A stretch of 64,000 nt of DNA from an uncultured Clostridia bacterium (lineage in GTDB: Bacteria; Bacillota; Clostridia; TANB77; CAG-508). This document shows positions 36,914 to 45,584 of this stretch, in pieces. The stretch is from the NCBI GenBank assembly GCA_944387405.1, contig CALXET010000001.1:186001-250000 (forward strand), read 5' to 3'. The first letter of the stretch is position 1; each line of letters opens with the position of its first letter. The notes beneath the pieces are model-generated. The model had not been told where the DNA came from. It did not search any database and saw only the letters and a list, made by a program, of their open reading frames with translations. Both the position numbers and the translations under genes were made by a program.

Positions 36914-37876
36914 CTATCCTATTCTTTTTAAATATTTATAATCTTCTTCATACATATTATCTTTTAATAAATCTATTAATTCCTCATCATCTTTTAAATA
37001 ATATTGGATAATCTCTCCAATATTTTTCTCATCTAATTTATCTTTTAAACAAGATAATGCTATCTTCTTATTTTCATTGTTAAGTGCATTTTTGATTACA
37101 TCTGAAATAGTAGCAGAATCCATATATTCACTACATTCTAAAAGTAAATTAAGTCTATCTTTTTCTAATGCTTTATAAATAATAATCTCAGAAAGATTAG
37201 AAGGCGAAATTTTATCTTTTATAATATTTATAACCTTTTCAATTTTACTAGCAGGAACTTTATCAATTATTTCTAATATATTATTACTAGACAATACATC
37301 TTTATATTTTTCTAATATTTCTGCAATATCATTAGAAGGCATTTTTTTAATTATAGCTACTTTAGATAACATATCTAACAAATCACTATATCGTAAAAGT
37401 GCTTCTTTTCTTTCTGAATATGGAACATATTTTTTAATCATGTCTGCTAAATTAGATGAATCTAATCTATCTACAATAGTATCTAATGCTTCTATCCTCT
37501 TATCAGGAGATATGTTCTCAAATATTTTATATATATCAAATAAATCAAGTATGTCTTTAAATTCTTTTAAAGCTTTTATCTTCCAATCTGTATCTAATTT
37601 TCTTATTATAAATTCTGATAGATCATAAGGCGTAATATATCTTTTATATAATGACAATAAATATAATCTATCTTTTAAAGGCATATAAGATATAATCTCT
37701 GTAATCTCATCAGATGATAAAACTGTAGCATAATTAGACAGCATACTTTGTATCTTGCCAATATCTTTTTCTTTTTTTATTAACCAGAAAAGCTTTGATG
37801 TATCACTACTTTCAGCAATTCTATTCATGTGTTTACTCTTAAAAAAGTTTTTAATTTTCTCAAATAATGAAAACAT
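36914..37876 (-). CDS. Helical-repeat protein, about nine 28-30-residue units (gene 1)
   Basis: A 320-residue soluble protein. After a short start (MFSLFEKIKNFFKSK) it is built from about nine tandem units with the pattern 'D/S-x-x-x-I/L-x-E/D-I/M-I' then 'P' and ending 'L-x-x-x-x-D-x-L': for example LSSDEITEIISYMPLKDRL, DSSNLADMIKKYVPYSERKE and SPSNLSEIIIYKALEKDRL. This indicates a solenoid of helix pairs, similar in spirit to HEAT or TPR scaffolds but with a shorter period. It heads an operon with a coiled-coil protein and a hydrophobic protein; a scaffold role is inferred. Confidence 0.6.
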   Translation of the reverse strand: MFSLFEKIKNFFKSKHMNRIAESSDTSKLFWLIKKEKDIGKIQSMLSNYATVLSSDEITEIISYMPLKDRLYLLSLYKRYITPYDLSEFIIRKLDTDWKIKALKEFKDILDLFDIYKIFENISPDKRIEALDTIVDRLDSSNLADMIKKYVPYSERKEALLRYSDLLDMLSKVAIIKKMPSNDIAEILEKYKDVLSSNNILEIIDKVPASKIEKVINIIKDKISPSNLSEIIIYKALEKDRLNLLLECSEYMDSATISDVIKNALNNENKKIALSCLKDKLDEKNIGEIIQYYLKDDEELIDLLKDNMYEEDYKYLKRIG

Positions 37877-37974
37877 TTTTAAATTACCCCTTTAATATAT
37901 CAATTATAGTATAGCATATACTGGTATATGAATTGTATTTCTTTTTTTTAACATTTTTATAACTTTTATGTAAC

Positions 37975-38015
37975 AAAAAAAGTTTAAGAAATAAACCTTT
38001 TTCTTAAACTTTTTT
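37975..38015 (-). terminator. Terminator of uvrA
   Basis: AAAGTTTAAGAAA pairs with TTTCTTAAACTTT, with A and T runs on both sides. Confidence 0.85.
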
Positions 38016-38030
38016 GCTTGTATAAATTAT

Positions 38031-40857
38031 TTAATTTTCAAGATATTTTTTTAAAAATCTACCTGTATGTGATCTTTCATTTTTCACTATTTGTTCTGGA
38101 GTACCAATGGCTATAACTTCTCCTCCATTTTCTCCCCCCTCAGGGCCTAAGTCAATTATATTGTCAGCAGTTTTAATTAAATCAAGATTATGTTCTATTA
38201 CAATTATAGTATTTCCTGTATCTACTAATCTATGAAGTATATCTACTAATCTATGAATATCTGCAATATGTAATCCTGTTGTTGGCTCATCTAATATATA
38301 AAGAGTTTTTCCAGTAGGTCTTTTTGAAAGTTCAGTTGCAAGTTTTACTCTTTGAGCTTCACCCCCTGAAAGTGTTGTAGATGGTTGTCCAAGTTTGATA
38401 TAACCTAGTCCAACATCATATAAAGTTTGTATTTTTTGTTTTATTCTTGGAACATTTGCAAAGAAATCTAAAGCTTCTTCTATTGTCATATCTAGTACAT
38501 CAGAAATGCTTTTTCCTTTATATTTAACTTCTAGAGTTTCTCTATTATATCTTCTTCCTTTACATACTTCGCAAGGAACATATATATCAGGAAGAAAATG
38601 CATTTCTATTTTAATTATTCCATCACCTTGACATGCTTCACATCTACCACCTGTTACATTAAAGCTAAATCTTCCTTTTTGATATCCTCTCATTTTTGCT
38701 TCATTAGTCTCAGCAAATAATTCACGAATTACATCAAATACGCCTGTATAAGTAGCAGGATTAGATCTTGGAGTTCTACCTATTGGTGACTGGTCAATAT
38801 TTATTATTTTATCAATATTTTCTATTCCTTTTATTTTTTCACATTTTCCTGGTTTTTCATTAGAACCATTTAATTCTCTTGCTAAATATTTATATAACAC
38901 TTCATTTACAAGTGTACTCTTACCAGATCCAGAAACTCCTGTAACACAGTTAAATACTCCAAGAGGGAATTTTACAGTCACATTTTTAAGATTATTTTCT
39001 GTTGCATTTACTATTTCTATTGATTTACCATTAGACTTTCTTCTCTTTTTAGGAACTAATATTTTCTTTTTACCACTTAAATACTGTCCTGTAATAGATT
39101 CAGGAACTTTTTTTATTTCTTCTGCAGTTCCTTGAGCTACTAAATATCCACCATGAACACCAGCTCCAGGGCCAATATCTATTATTTGATCTGCAGCATA
39201 CATTGTATCTTCATCATGTTCTACTACAATTAAAGTATTTCCTAAATCTCTCATTTTCTTCATAGTGTCTATTAACTTTTCATTGTCTCTTTGATGAAGT
39301 CCGATACTTGGTTCATCTAAAATATATACAACACCTGTTAAACCAGATCCTATTTGAGTTGCAAGTCTTATTCTTTGAGCTTCTCCACCAGACAAAGTTC
39401 CTGCACTTCTAGATAGTGTTAAATATTCAAGCCCAACATCTATTAAAAATTGTAATCTTTTTTCTAATTCTTTAAATATTCTATCTGCTATCATTTGATC
39501 TTTTTTATTTAATTTTAAGCTCATTAAATAATCTTTTATCCTATTTATAGGCATATCTGTTAATTCTTTTATATTTTTATCACCGACTTTTACAGCTAAT
39601 ACCTCAGGTTTTAATCTTGCACCATGGCAAGAAGGACACGGAGAATTACTCATGTACATCTCATAAAATTCTCTCATACCTTGTGATTTAGTCTCTCTAT
39701 AACGTCTATCTAACGTTGGAATAACACCCTCAAAAGGAGATGAAAAATGTCTTGTTCCATTAACAGACTCAAATTCAAAATCTATTACTTCGCTACCTGT
39801 ACCATATAAAATCTTATCTAAAAACTCTCTTGGCAATTTTTTTATTGGTTTTTTAATATCTACTCCATAATGTCTACCAATACTTTCAAAATACATTTTA
39901 GCCATTGTTTCGCCTTTTTTCATAGTACTTGCGCCAAAAGCTTTTACTCCATCATATAATGTTTTAGATTTATCAGGAATAATTAGGTCCTCATCCATTT
40001 TCATTAAATAACCAATACCTGTACATTCTGGACATGCGCCAAAAGGATTATTAAATGAAAACATTCTAGGATTTAATTCCTCAAAACTAATTCCACAATC
40101 AGGGCAAGCATAATCTTCACTAAATAATTTTTCTTCTTTTCCAGCTATATCGACTTTTACTAAATTATTTGCATGTTTTAGCGCAGTTTCAACAGACTCT
40201 GCAAGTCTATTTCTTATATCTTCTTTTATAACTAATCTATCTACTATAATATCAATATTATGTTTTTTATTTCTCTCTAAATCTATATCATCAGTAAGCT
40301 CATAAATATCTCCATCTATTTTTACTCTTAAAAATCCTTCTTTTTGGAAATTTTCTAAAACTTTAGTATATTCTCCTTTTTTTCCTCTTACTATAGGAGC
40401 TAATACTTGAATCTTAGTACCTTCTTCAAGCTCCATTATAGAGTCTACTATCTGATCTATAGTTTGTCTTTCTATTTTTTTACCACATTTAGGGCAATAT
40501 GGAACACCAATTCTTGCATATAATAAACGAATATAATCATAAATTTCAGTAACTGTTCCAACTGTTGATCTTGGGTTTTTAGAAGTAGTCTTTTGATCAA
40601 TTGATATTGCTGGAGATAATCCTTCAATACTTTCAACATCAGGTTTTTCCATTAATCCTAAAAACTGTCTTGCATATGAAGATAAACTTTCTACATATCT
40701 TCTTTGACCTTCTGCATAAATTGTATCAAAAGCTAAAGAAGATTTTCCGAGATCCAGAAAGGCCGGTAAATACAACTAATTTATCTCTTGGAATTTCAAC
40801 ATTTATATTTTTTAAATTATGTTCTTTTGCTCCCTTTATTACTATCTTATCGTTCAT
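38031..40857 (-). pseudogene. uvrA: Excinuclease ABC subunit A, reading frame interrupted by one extra base at a CGG codon
   Basis: UvrA finds DNA damage for nucleotide excision repair. ATG 40857 (AAAGGGGG upstream) reads [20 protein letters not shown] to 'VFTGLSGS', then the frame is lost. Skipping one base (plus-strand G 40749) restores [20 protein letters not shown] and 913 further codons with all landmarks: 'CPKCGKK' and 'CPDCGISF' zinc modules, ABC signatures '[12 protein letters not shown]' and '[12 protein letters not shown]', second Walker [16 protein letters not shown]. Corrected length is 941 aa, exactly the family norm. The break sits inside the first Walker A: TCT-GGA-AAA has become TCT-CGG-AAA. 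See the linked finding on CGG. Confidence 0.9.
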
Positions 40858-40976
40858 GATATGCCCCCTTTTACAAAACGGTATTATTATATCATATTTT
40901 TCAATTTTCACATAGAGTTTTTTAAATATTTTTTAATAAAAATTAAAGTTTATCAAATTTGGAAAAACGCCACTTT

Positions 40977-41004
40977 TTGCTGAATCACAAAATTATGGTA
41001 TAAT
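40977..41004 (+). promoter_or_regulatory. Promoter of the 41-kb small gene
   Basis: TTGCTG (40977-40982), a 16-base spacer and an extended -10 ATGGTATAAT (TATAAT at 40999-41004). The stretch AAAATTATGGTATAATATAT is almost identical to the promoter of the paralogue at 56677-57030. Confidence 0.75.
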
Positions 41005-41031
41005 ATATATAGGATTGACTTATTCTTTCCT

Positions 41032-41433
41032 GTGGTGCATGTTAAAAAGGAGGTTGGTAATATTTTAATAGCTTTACTTTACGATATATCATTTATACTC
41101 ATTGGAGCTATTACAGCTGCAGGATTTATCTACTCTTTAGCATGCTACTTCAATGAAAAAAGAAATTATGAAGATGCAAAAGTACTTCTTGATGAGGTTT
41201 ATGATAACCTTATAAAAGAATACAATTGCGAATCTTTAAACATCACCTATAATTTGCCATTTTTGGTTTCTAAGACAAAGTCTGGTGCCATTGTGGTAAC
41301 AAGTGTTAGTGATGAAAATATTGAATATTTTTTTCAGGCAAAGCAATGCTTTGAAAAGCACTCATCAAATGAGATGTTGTCTGATGAATATTTTGTTCGA
41401 GTATCTGAAACGCTCGAGCTTGTAACCATATAG
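41032..41433 (+). CDS. Small single-span membrane protein of unknown function
   Basis: About 123 residues from the likely start: LIALLYDISFILIGAITAAG forms a membrane helix, then a cytosolic or external domain (NYEDAKVLLDEVYDNLIKEY, then 'FLVSKTKSGAIVVTSVSDEN'). The coordinates use the GTG at 41032, which has no binding site. AAGGAGG at 41047-41053 instead points to an ATT at 41062 eight bases later. The gene has a strong promoter and terminator of its own. GTGGTGCATGT (41032-41042) and ACATGCACCAC (41443-41453) flank it as an exact 11-base inverted repeat. Base composition lies between host and foreign purC. No family is known to me. Confidence 0.5.
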   Translation: MVHVKKEVGNILIALLYDISFILIGAITAAGFIYSLACYFNEKRNYEDAKVLLDEVYDNLIKEYNCESLNITYNLPFLVSKTKSGAIVVTSVSDENIEYFFQAKQCFEKHSSNEMLSDEYFVRVSETLELVTI

Positions 41434-41454
41434 TAATTCTTTACATGCACCACT

Positions 41455-41487
41455 AGTGGCTCTGTCTGCAGAGCCACATTTTTTATT
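41455..41487 (+). terminator. Terminator of the 41-kb small gene
   Basis: GTGGCTCT pairs with AGAGCCAC, followed by ATTTTTTATTT. Confidence 0.85.
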
Positions 41488-41591
41488 TACATCAAAATAA
41501 ATTAATTTACTCACTCATTTATCTTTCAAATAATTCAACAAAATATTATTTTATACTATCTAATACAACATTTATTTACATAATATTTTTC

Positions 41592-41620
41592 TTTACAATT
41601 AACTTCCACCGTTGTATAAT
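41592..41620 (+). promoter_or_regulatory. Promoter of purC
   Basis: TTTACA (41592-41597), a 17-base spacer and TATAAT (41615-41620). Confidence 0.75.
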
Positions 41621-41714
41621 AGATGCATGCTCAAAACTTAAGCATTCTTTAACAAAATCATTTATTAATGAATGTTAAAGTTATGAGTAAATAATCAAAA
41701 AGAGAGGTAGCATT

Positions 41715-42812
41715 ATGATGAACTTAGGCGAACCAATCAGACGGGGAAAAGTTTGCGACATCTATGGAGGTGAATACGTCATTTTAGACAGGACAAATCG
41801 TGTTTCTGTCTTTGACTCTAACCTTCCGATTGAGATTCCTCACCGGGGTCTTATCTTAAATCAGATGTCCATCCGGTGGATGAAACTCACAGAGAACATC
41901 ATCCAGAACCACCTGATTGCAACAGATGCACACACGCTGCTCATTCTCGGAGCAAAACCTGAACAGATGGGAAGAGTCGTTGCAGCTAAACCCTGCTACA
42001 AACTCCCGTTCGAATTCATCGTTCGTGGCCATTATATCCCGTCTTCTCACAGCTGGGATTCCTATAAGGAAAATGGTACGATCTGTGGGATTGGACTTCC
42101 CAAAGGTTTAAAAGAGTCTGAGAAACTGACGGAGCCTATTTTCACTCCTTCAACAAAGGAAGAAGACGAAGGCAAACATGACCGCAACATCGACTATGAT
42201 GAAATGGTCTATCTCATGAAAGACTATATCTACAGTCTTTTCTCTGACATCTTCGAAAAAGAAGATGTTGACTGTGATGAATGCGACTGCAAAGGCGGTT
42301 GCGACTTTATGTGCTGCGAAGCACAGGTCGAATCTCCTGATGAGGAGATGTCTTTCGAAGAGTTTTGCGACGAGTTCGCGGAAAGGCTTTGCGAAAAGAT
42401 CCGCGATGTTTCTATTCAGCTGTACAAGTTTGGATACAACTACTGCCAGAATAGTGACATCATCATGGCCGATACAAAGTTCGAGTTTGGTCTCGATGAC
42501 GATCTGAACCTCACGCTGATTGACGAATTGTTCACTCCTGACTCCAGTCGTTTCTGGAGCGCAAACGCTTTTGAGGTTGGAAAGCCTCAGAAAAGCATGG
42601 ATAAACAGTTCCTGCGTGATTACGTAAGCACACTTTCCTGGCACGGAATCGAAGATGGACCTGCTCCGGAAATCCCGGATTATATTGCAGGAAACGTTTC
42701 CGAGATCTATGCACTGATTTATCAGCGGCTCTTCTTTCAGAGCCTCAATTCTTTGACTGAGGATCTGTCTTTTGAGTGGTATGCTGCTGAAAAGGAGCTT
42801 GGCATCAAGTAA
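41715..42812 (+). CDS. purC: Phosphoribosylaminoimidazole-succinocarboxamide synthase, with Cys-rich insert and foreign composition
   Basis: SAICAR synthetase catalyses the ATP-dependent aspartate addition in purine synthesis. It has the family landmarks: a GKVCDIYGGEYVILDRTNRV start, 'IVRGHYIPSSHSWDSYKENG', the SAICAR signature 'NSDIIMADTKFEFG', and 'IDELFTPDSSRFWSANAFEV' near the end. At 365 aa it is longer than short bacterial PurC. An acidic Cys-rich segment of about 30 residues (VDCDECDCKGGCDFMCCEAQ) is inserted before the C-terminal helices and could bind metal. GC content and codon use (CGG used four times, many CTG, ATC, GAC) differ sharply from neighbours, and it stands alone, without other purine genes, between uvrA and the kinase cassette. 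It is probably horizontally acquired. Confidence 0.9.
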   Translation: MMNLGEPIRRGKVCDIYGGEYVILDRTNRVSVFDSNLPIEIPHRGLILNQMSIRWMKLTENIIQNHLIATDAHTLLILGAKPEQMGRVVAAKPCYKLPFEFIVRGHYIPSSHSWDSYKENGTICGIGLPKGLKESEKLTEPIFTPSTKEEDEGKHDRNIDYDEMVYLMKDYIYSLFSDIFEKEDVDCDECDCKGGCDFMCCEAQVESPDEEMSFEEFCDEFAERLCEKIRDVSIQLYKFGYNYCQNSDIIMADTKFEFGLDDDLNLTLIDELFTPDSSRFWSANAFEVGKPQKSMDKQFLRDYVSTLSWHGIEDGPAPEIPDYIAGNVSEIYALIYQRLFFQSLNSLTEDLSFEWYAAEKELGIK

Positions 42813-42849
42813 GCCGTAACCTATCAATTTGATGATTTAATTTTACTCA

Positions 42850-42900
42850 AAAAAAGAAGTACCTATTGTGGGCTTGTCCTACAATGGGCACTTCTTTTAA
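42850..42900. terminator. Bidirectional terminator between purC and the kinase cassette
   Basis: AAAAGAAGT pairs with ACTTCTTTT and continues through CCTATTGTGGG with CCTACAATGGG (two G-U pairs), with an A run before and a T run after. Confidence 0.85.
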
Positions 42901-42959
42901 TATTATTATCCTTTTGTTTTTTAATAATGATTTATTTTTTTACATATATTTATTATTCT

Positions 42960-44051
42960 TTATAAAGAAATTTCTTCATGATTACTTTTATTAGGAGCTA
43001 TAGAAATAGGAGGAGTTATATTAGATGGTTTTTCTTTTTTTGATTTAATATTATCTAATACTTTTTCTAAAGTCTTTCTCCTTTCAGAAAACATCAAAGT
43101 TCCAAATTCAATATACTCAGGTGGAAGTTCCTCCATCTCTGAAAGCATTTCTAAAACATCTTTACTTGTAACATTATCTAAAATAGCTTGAATATATTTT
43201 TGAGTTTCTTCGGGATAATGGCTTGCTAAATATTCTAATAATTCATAATATCTAACTTTTTCTGGTTTTCCTGGAAAACCTATTCTTGAAGTTAAAACTT
43301 CTTCAGAAACTTCTGGAACTTTATCACTATTCACAGCATGAGAAATTAAATCAAGATTCTCATATAATCCAAGAACTCTCTCATTATCATAAGCTGGGTA
43401 AATTCCTAGAGTTGATCTATCTTTTGCTATAAAACTCATGCTCCAATTTTCATCATGCCTATCATTATTACCGAAAGCACAATCAAAAATTGCCATCTGA
43501 ATCATACGTTTTTTAGCTTCCGTAATTCTTTGTTCTGATATTCCCGCTTTTTTCATAGTATATTCAATAGAAGCTAAAATAATCTCTATATTATTATTGT
43601 TACTCTCATTTAAGTTACATCTTGGATCTTGCGAAATTCTTTCATATTCTTCTGGTTCGTTCATCTTTAGTCCTTCGGTTATTATTTTACCAGATATTAG
43701 CTCTTCTCTTTCTCTCAATCTACTATATACAACAGCACCTTTTTTGTATTTTATATTTCCCTTAGTATATTTATTCTTTTCAGTATGAACATCTACAAGC
43801 TCAGATCTACAAGATGGCATACTAATTTTTTGAGCTAAAACATATGCTGCAACTTCTCCATAATGATTACCACAAAATAAATCATATGAGCGATAAGCTT
43901 CTTTTCTTCTTGGTTTAAATAATCCCCTAACTCTTTTACCTGTCTCTGAATCAATAGTTTTCGGATCTTCAAACCATAACTTGTCTTTTAGTGCTCCAAC
44001 TTTTTCATATTCCCTTGGTATATAGTTATCAATATTTCTAAAACTATACAT
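42960..44051 (-). CDS. HipA-like Ser/Thr kinase, copy 1 (canonical active site)
   Basis: A 363-residue protein. The C-terminal half carries the HipA-C kinase core: FDCAFGNNDRHDENWSMSF, with the catalytic D and H of 'N-D-R-H-x-x-N' and the metal-binding N, followed by 'IYPAYDNERVLGLYE' in place of the DFG-like loop. The N-terminal part (RGLFKPRRKE, then CGNHYGEVAAYVLAQKISMP) matches the ATP-loop region of HipA-like kinases, where a phospholigand-binding loop precedes an 'E...A..la...g.p' helix. Known relatives phosphorylate aminoacyl-tRNA synthetases and act as toxins; the target here is unknown. Start: AAGGAG nine bases upstream, three bases after the partner gene. No HTH antitoxin (HipB) is adjacent. 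Confidence 0.7.
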   Translation of the reverse strand: MYSFRNIDNYIPREYEKVGALKDKLWFEDPKTIDSETGKRVRGLFKPRRKEAYRSYDLFCGNHYGEVAAYVLAQKISMPSCRSELVDVHTEKNKYTKGNIKYKKGAVVYSRLREREELISGKIITEGLKMNEPEEYERISQDPRCNLNESNNNNIEIILASIEYTMKKAGISEQRITEAKKRMIQMAIFDCAFGNNDRHDENWSMSFIAKDRSTLGIYPAYDNERVLGLYENLDLISHAVNSDKVPEVSEEVLTSRIGFPGKPEKVRYYELLEYLASHYPEETQKYIQAILDNVTSKDVLEMLSEMEELPPEYIEFGTLMFSERRKTLEKVLDNIKSKKEKPSNITPPISIAPNKSNHEEISL

Positions 44052-44054
44052 CGT

Positions 44055-44417
44055 TTATTTCTCCTTTTCTACAACAAAATTATCTTGACTTATTATCCCT
44101 TTTGTTTTTTCTAAATATTCAAATTCATCAAATTTATCCATTTTCATATCATCTAATAGTTCTTTTAAATCTTCTTCATCATAGTTTTCTATCTTAGGTA
44201 ATCTTATTTTAAATATTGAAAAAATTTCATCACTTTCATAAATTTTATCAAAATCAGAAAAAGGTATAGTAAACATTGAAAATCCATGTTTTATAGCTTC
44301 TTCTACGTGTTCCTTACTAAGCTTAAAATAATATTTATTTTCCCTTCTACATAATGCACCAATAATATATTTTTTATCATCATCCGGATCTTTCCACTTT
44401 AAATATAAAACATCCAT
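44055..44417 (-). CDS. Small HipA N-subdomain-like partner protein
   Basis: A 120-residue protein: MDVLYLKWKDPDDDKKYIIG, then 'RRENKYYFKLSKEHVEEAIK', 'GFSMFTIPFSDFDKIYESDE', 'IFSIFKIRLPKIENYDEEDL' and 'EYLEKTKGIISQDNF'. The order of a short beta sheet reporting G-x-L, an aromatic strand, then 'lF..F..RL' and 'fe.L..T.G....D.f.v' resembles the small N-terminal subdomain that caps HipA-type kinases, and the separate HipS-like proteins of split systems. It sits between two kinases, four to 20 bases from each. The start at 44417 follows GGAGG by eight bases; a TTG further up lies inside the binding site. Confidence 0.55.
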   Translation of the reverse strand: MDVLYLKWKDPDDDKKYIIGALCRRENKYYFKLSKEHVEEAIKHGFSMFTIPFSDFDKIYESDEIFSIFKIRLPKIENYDEEDLKELLDDMKMDKFDEFEYLEKTKGIISQDNFVVEKEK

Positions 44418-44436
44418 ATAAATTACCTCCAATTAT

Positions 44437-45516
44437 TTATAATTCTTCTCCTTCATATTTTCTAGAACTTTGTTTTAAATAATATTCATTTAAACATTGC
44501 CTTATATTTTCTCTTCTATCTTTAAATATAGCCATGCTAAAACTTTTATATGAATCTTCTAATCCTTCGCATTCATCAAGAATTTCTTCTAAATCTTTTT
44601 CTTTTAAATTTAAAACTTTATCTAACCCGCTTCTTGTCCATTCTGGATAATGTTCTAACATATAATTTATCATATCTTTATAATTTACTTTTTCTTTTTC
44701 TGGAGGAAAACCAATTCTAGAAAGTAATGTTTCGTTATGATACCTTTTAACACTTTCATCATTTTCTAAAATAGATCTTACAATATCTTCTCTTTCCATA
44801 AATCCTAATATTCTCTCATTATCATAAGTAGGATACAATTCTACTCTTTGATTTATATCTTCTTCATTAGGTTTAAACCAAATTCCCCAATTATCATCAT
44901 TTCTGTCAGAATTACCAAAAGCACAATCAAAAACAGTCATTTCAACAATAGATTTTAAAATTTCATTTATTCTTTGATTTGATAAATCAGATTTTTTTCT
45001 TAAATACCAATCTACAGCTTTAATTATAGTGTCTATGTTATTATTATCTGAAGAATTAGTTTTAATTCCTTGCTTTTCCATGACTTCTCTTCTGTACTCT
45101 TCAAGAATCGTAATTCCAGATACTACAGAATCTCCTTGAAGTTTATGTATATAACTTATACAACCTTCTATATCTGATGTTTTTCTTGTATATCTATTTA
45201 CATGTTTTCTTTTAGCCATATCTACAATACATGCTGGCATTCCTATTTCTTCTGCTATTCTATAAGCTACATATTCTCCATAATGATTTGCATATCTATA
45301 AATTTTTTTATTTTTTCTTTTTTTAAAAATTTCATGCATTGGTTTAAATATGCCTCTTTTAGGTTTTCCATCATCTTCTTCATCTAGCTTAGTAGTTCTT
45401 GCTAATTCCATTTTTCCTTTAACATCGCCTTCATGAACATCTCTAAGTACTATATATTCTGGATAGTTTGCATCTATAAAATGCCCTGATCCTCTTATCT
45501 TTTTATCTAAACTCAT
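44437..45516 (-). CDS. HipA-like Ser/Thr kinase, copy 2 (altered active-site His)
   Basis: A 359-residue paralogue of the kinase at 42960-44051 with the same domain order: PKRGIFKPMHEIFKKRKNKK, 'YANHYGEYVAYRIAEEIGMP', an 'SSDNNNIDTIIKAVDWYL' helix and the core VFDCAFGNSDRNDDNWGIWF, then 'LYPTYDNERILGFME'. The catalytic stretch has DRND where copy 1 has DRHD, so the His usually found is replaced by Asn; the Asp and metal ligands remain. This copy may be less active, differently specific, or a regulator of copy 1. It is the first gene of a tight minus-strand operon (copy 2, partner, copy 1) directly downstream of uvrB. Confidence 0.68.
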   Translation of the reverse strand: MSLDKKIRGSGHFIDANYPEYIVLRDVHEGDVKGKMELARTTKLDEEDDGKPKRGIFKPMHEIFKKRKNKKIYRYANHYGEYVAYRIAEEIGMPACIVDMAKRKHVNRYTRKTSDIEGCISYIHKLQGDSVVSGITILEEYRREVMEKQGIKTNSSDNNNIDTIIKAVDWYLRKKSDLSNQRINEILKSIVEMTVFDCAFGNSDRNDDNWGIWFKPNEEDINQRVELYPTYDNERILGFMEREDIVRSILENDESVKRYHNETLLSRIGFPPEKEKVNYKDMINYMLEHYPEWTRSGLDKVLNLKEKDLEEILDECEGLEDSYKSFSMAIFKDRRENIRQCLNEYYLKQSSRKYEGEEL

Positions 45517-45584
45517 ATATGTATCATCTCTCTTTTCTATTAGATAATATGAGACAAACTTATAATTTATTCTTTTAATTTAAA

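Noticed and set aside
42150-42827. Long open frame on the minus strand opposite purC (225 codons)
   Set aside because: Shadow of the GC-richer purC coding frame; no binding site and no recognisable product.
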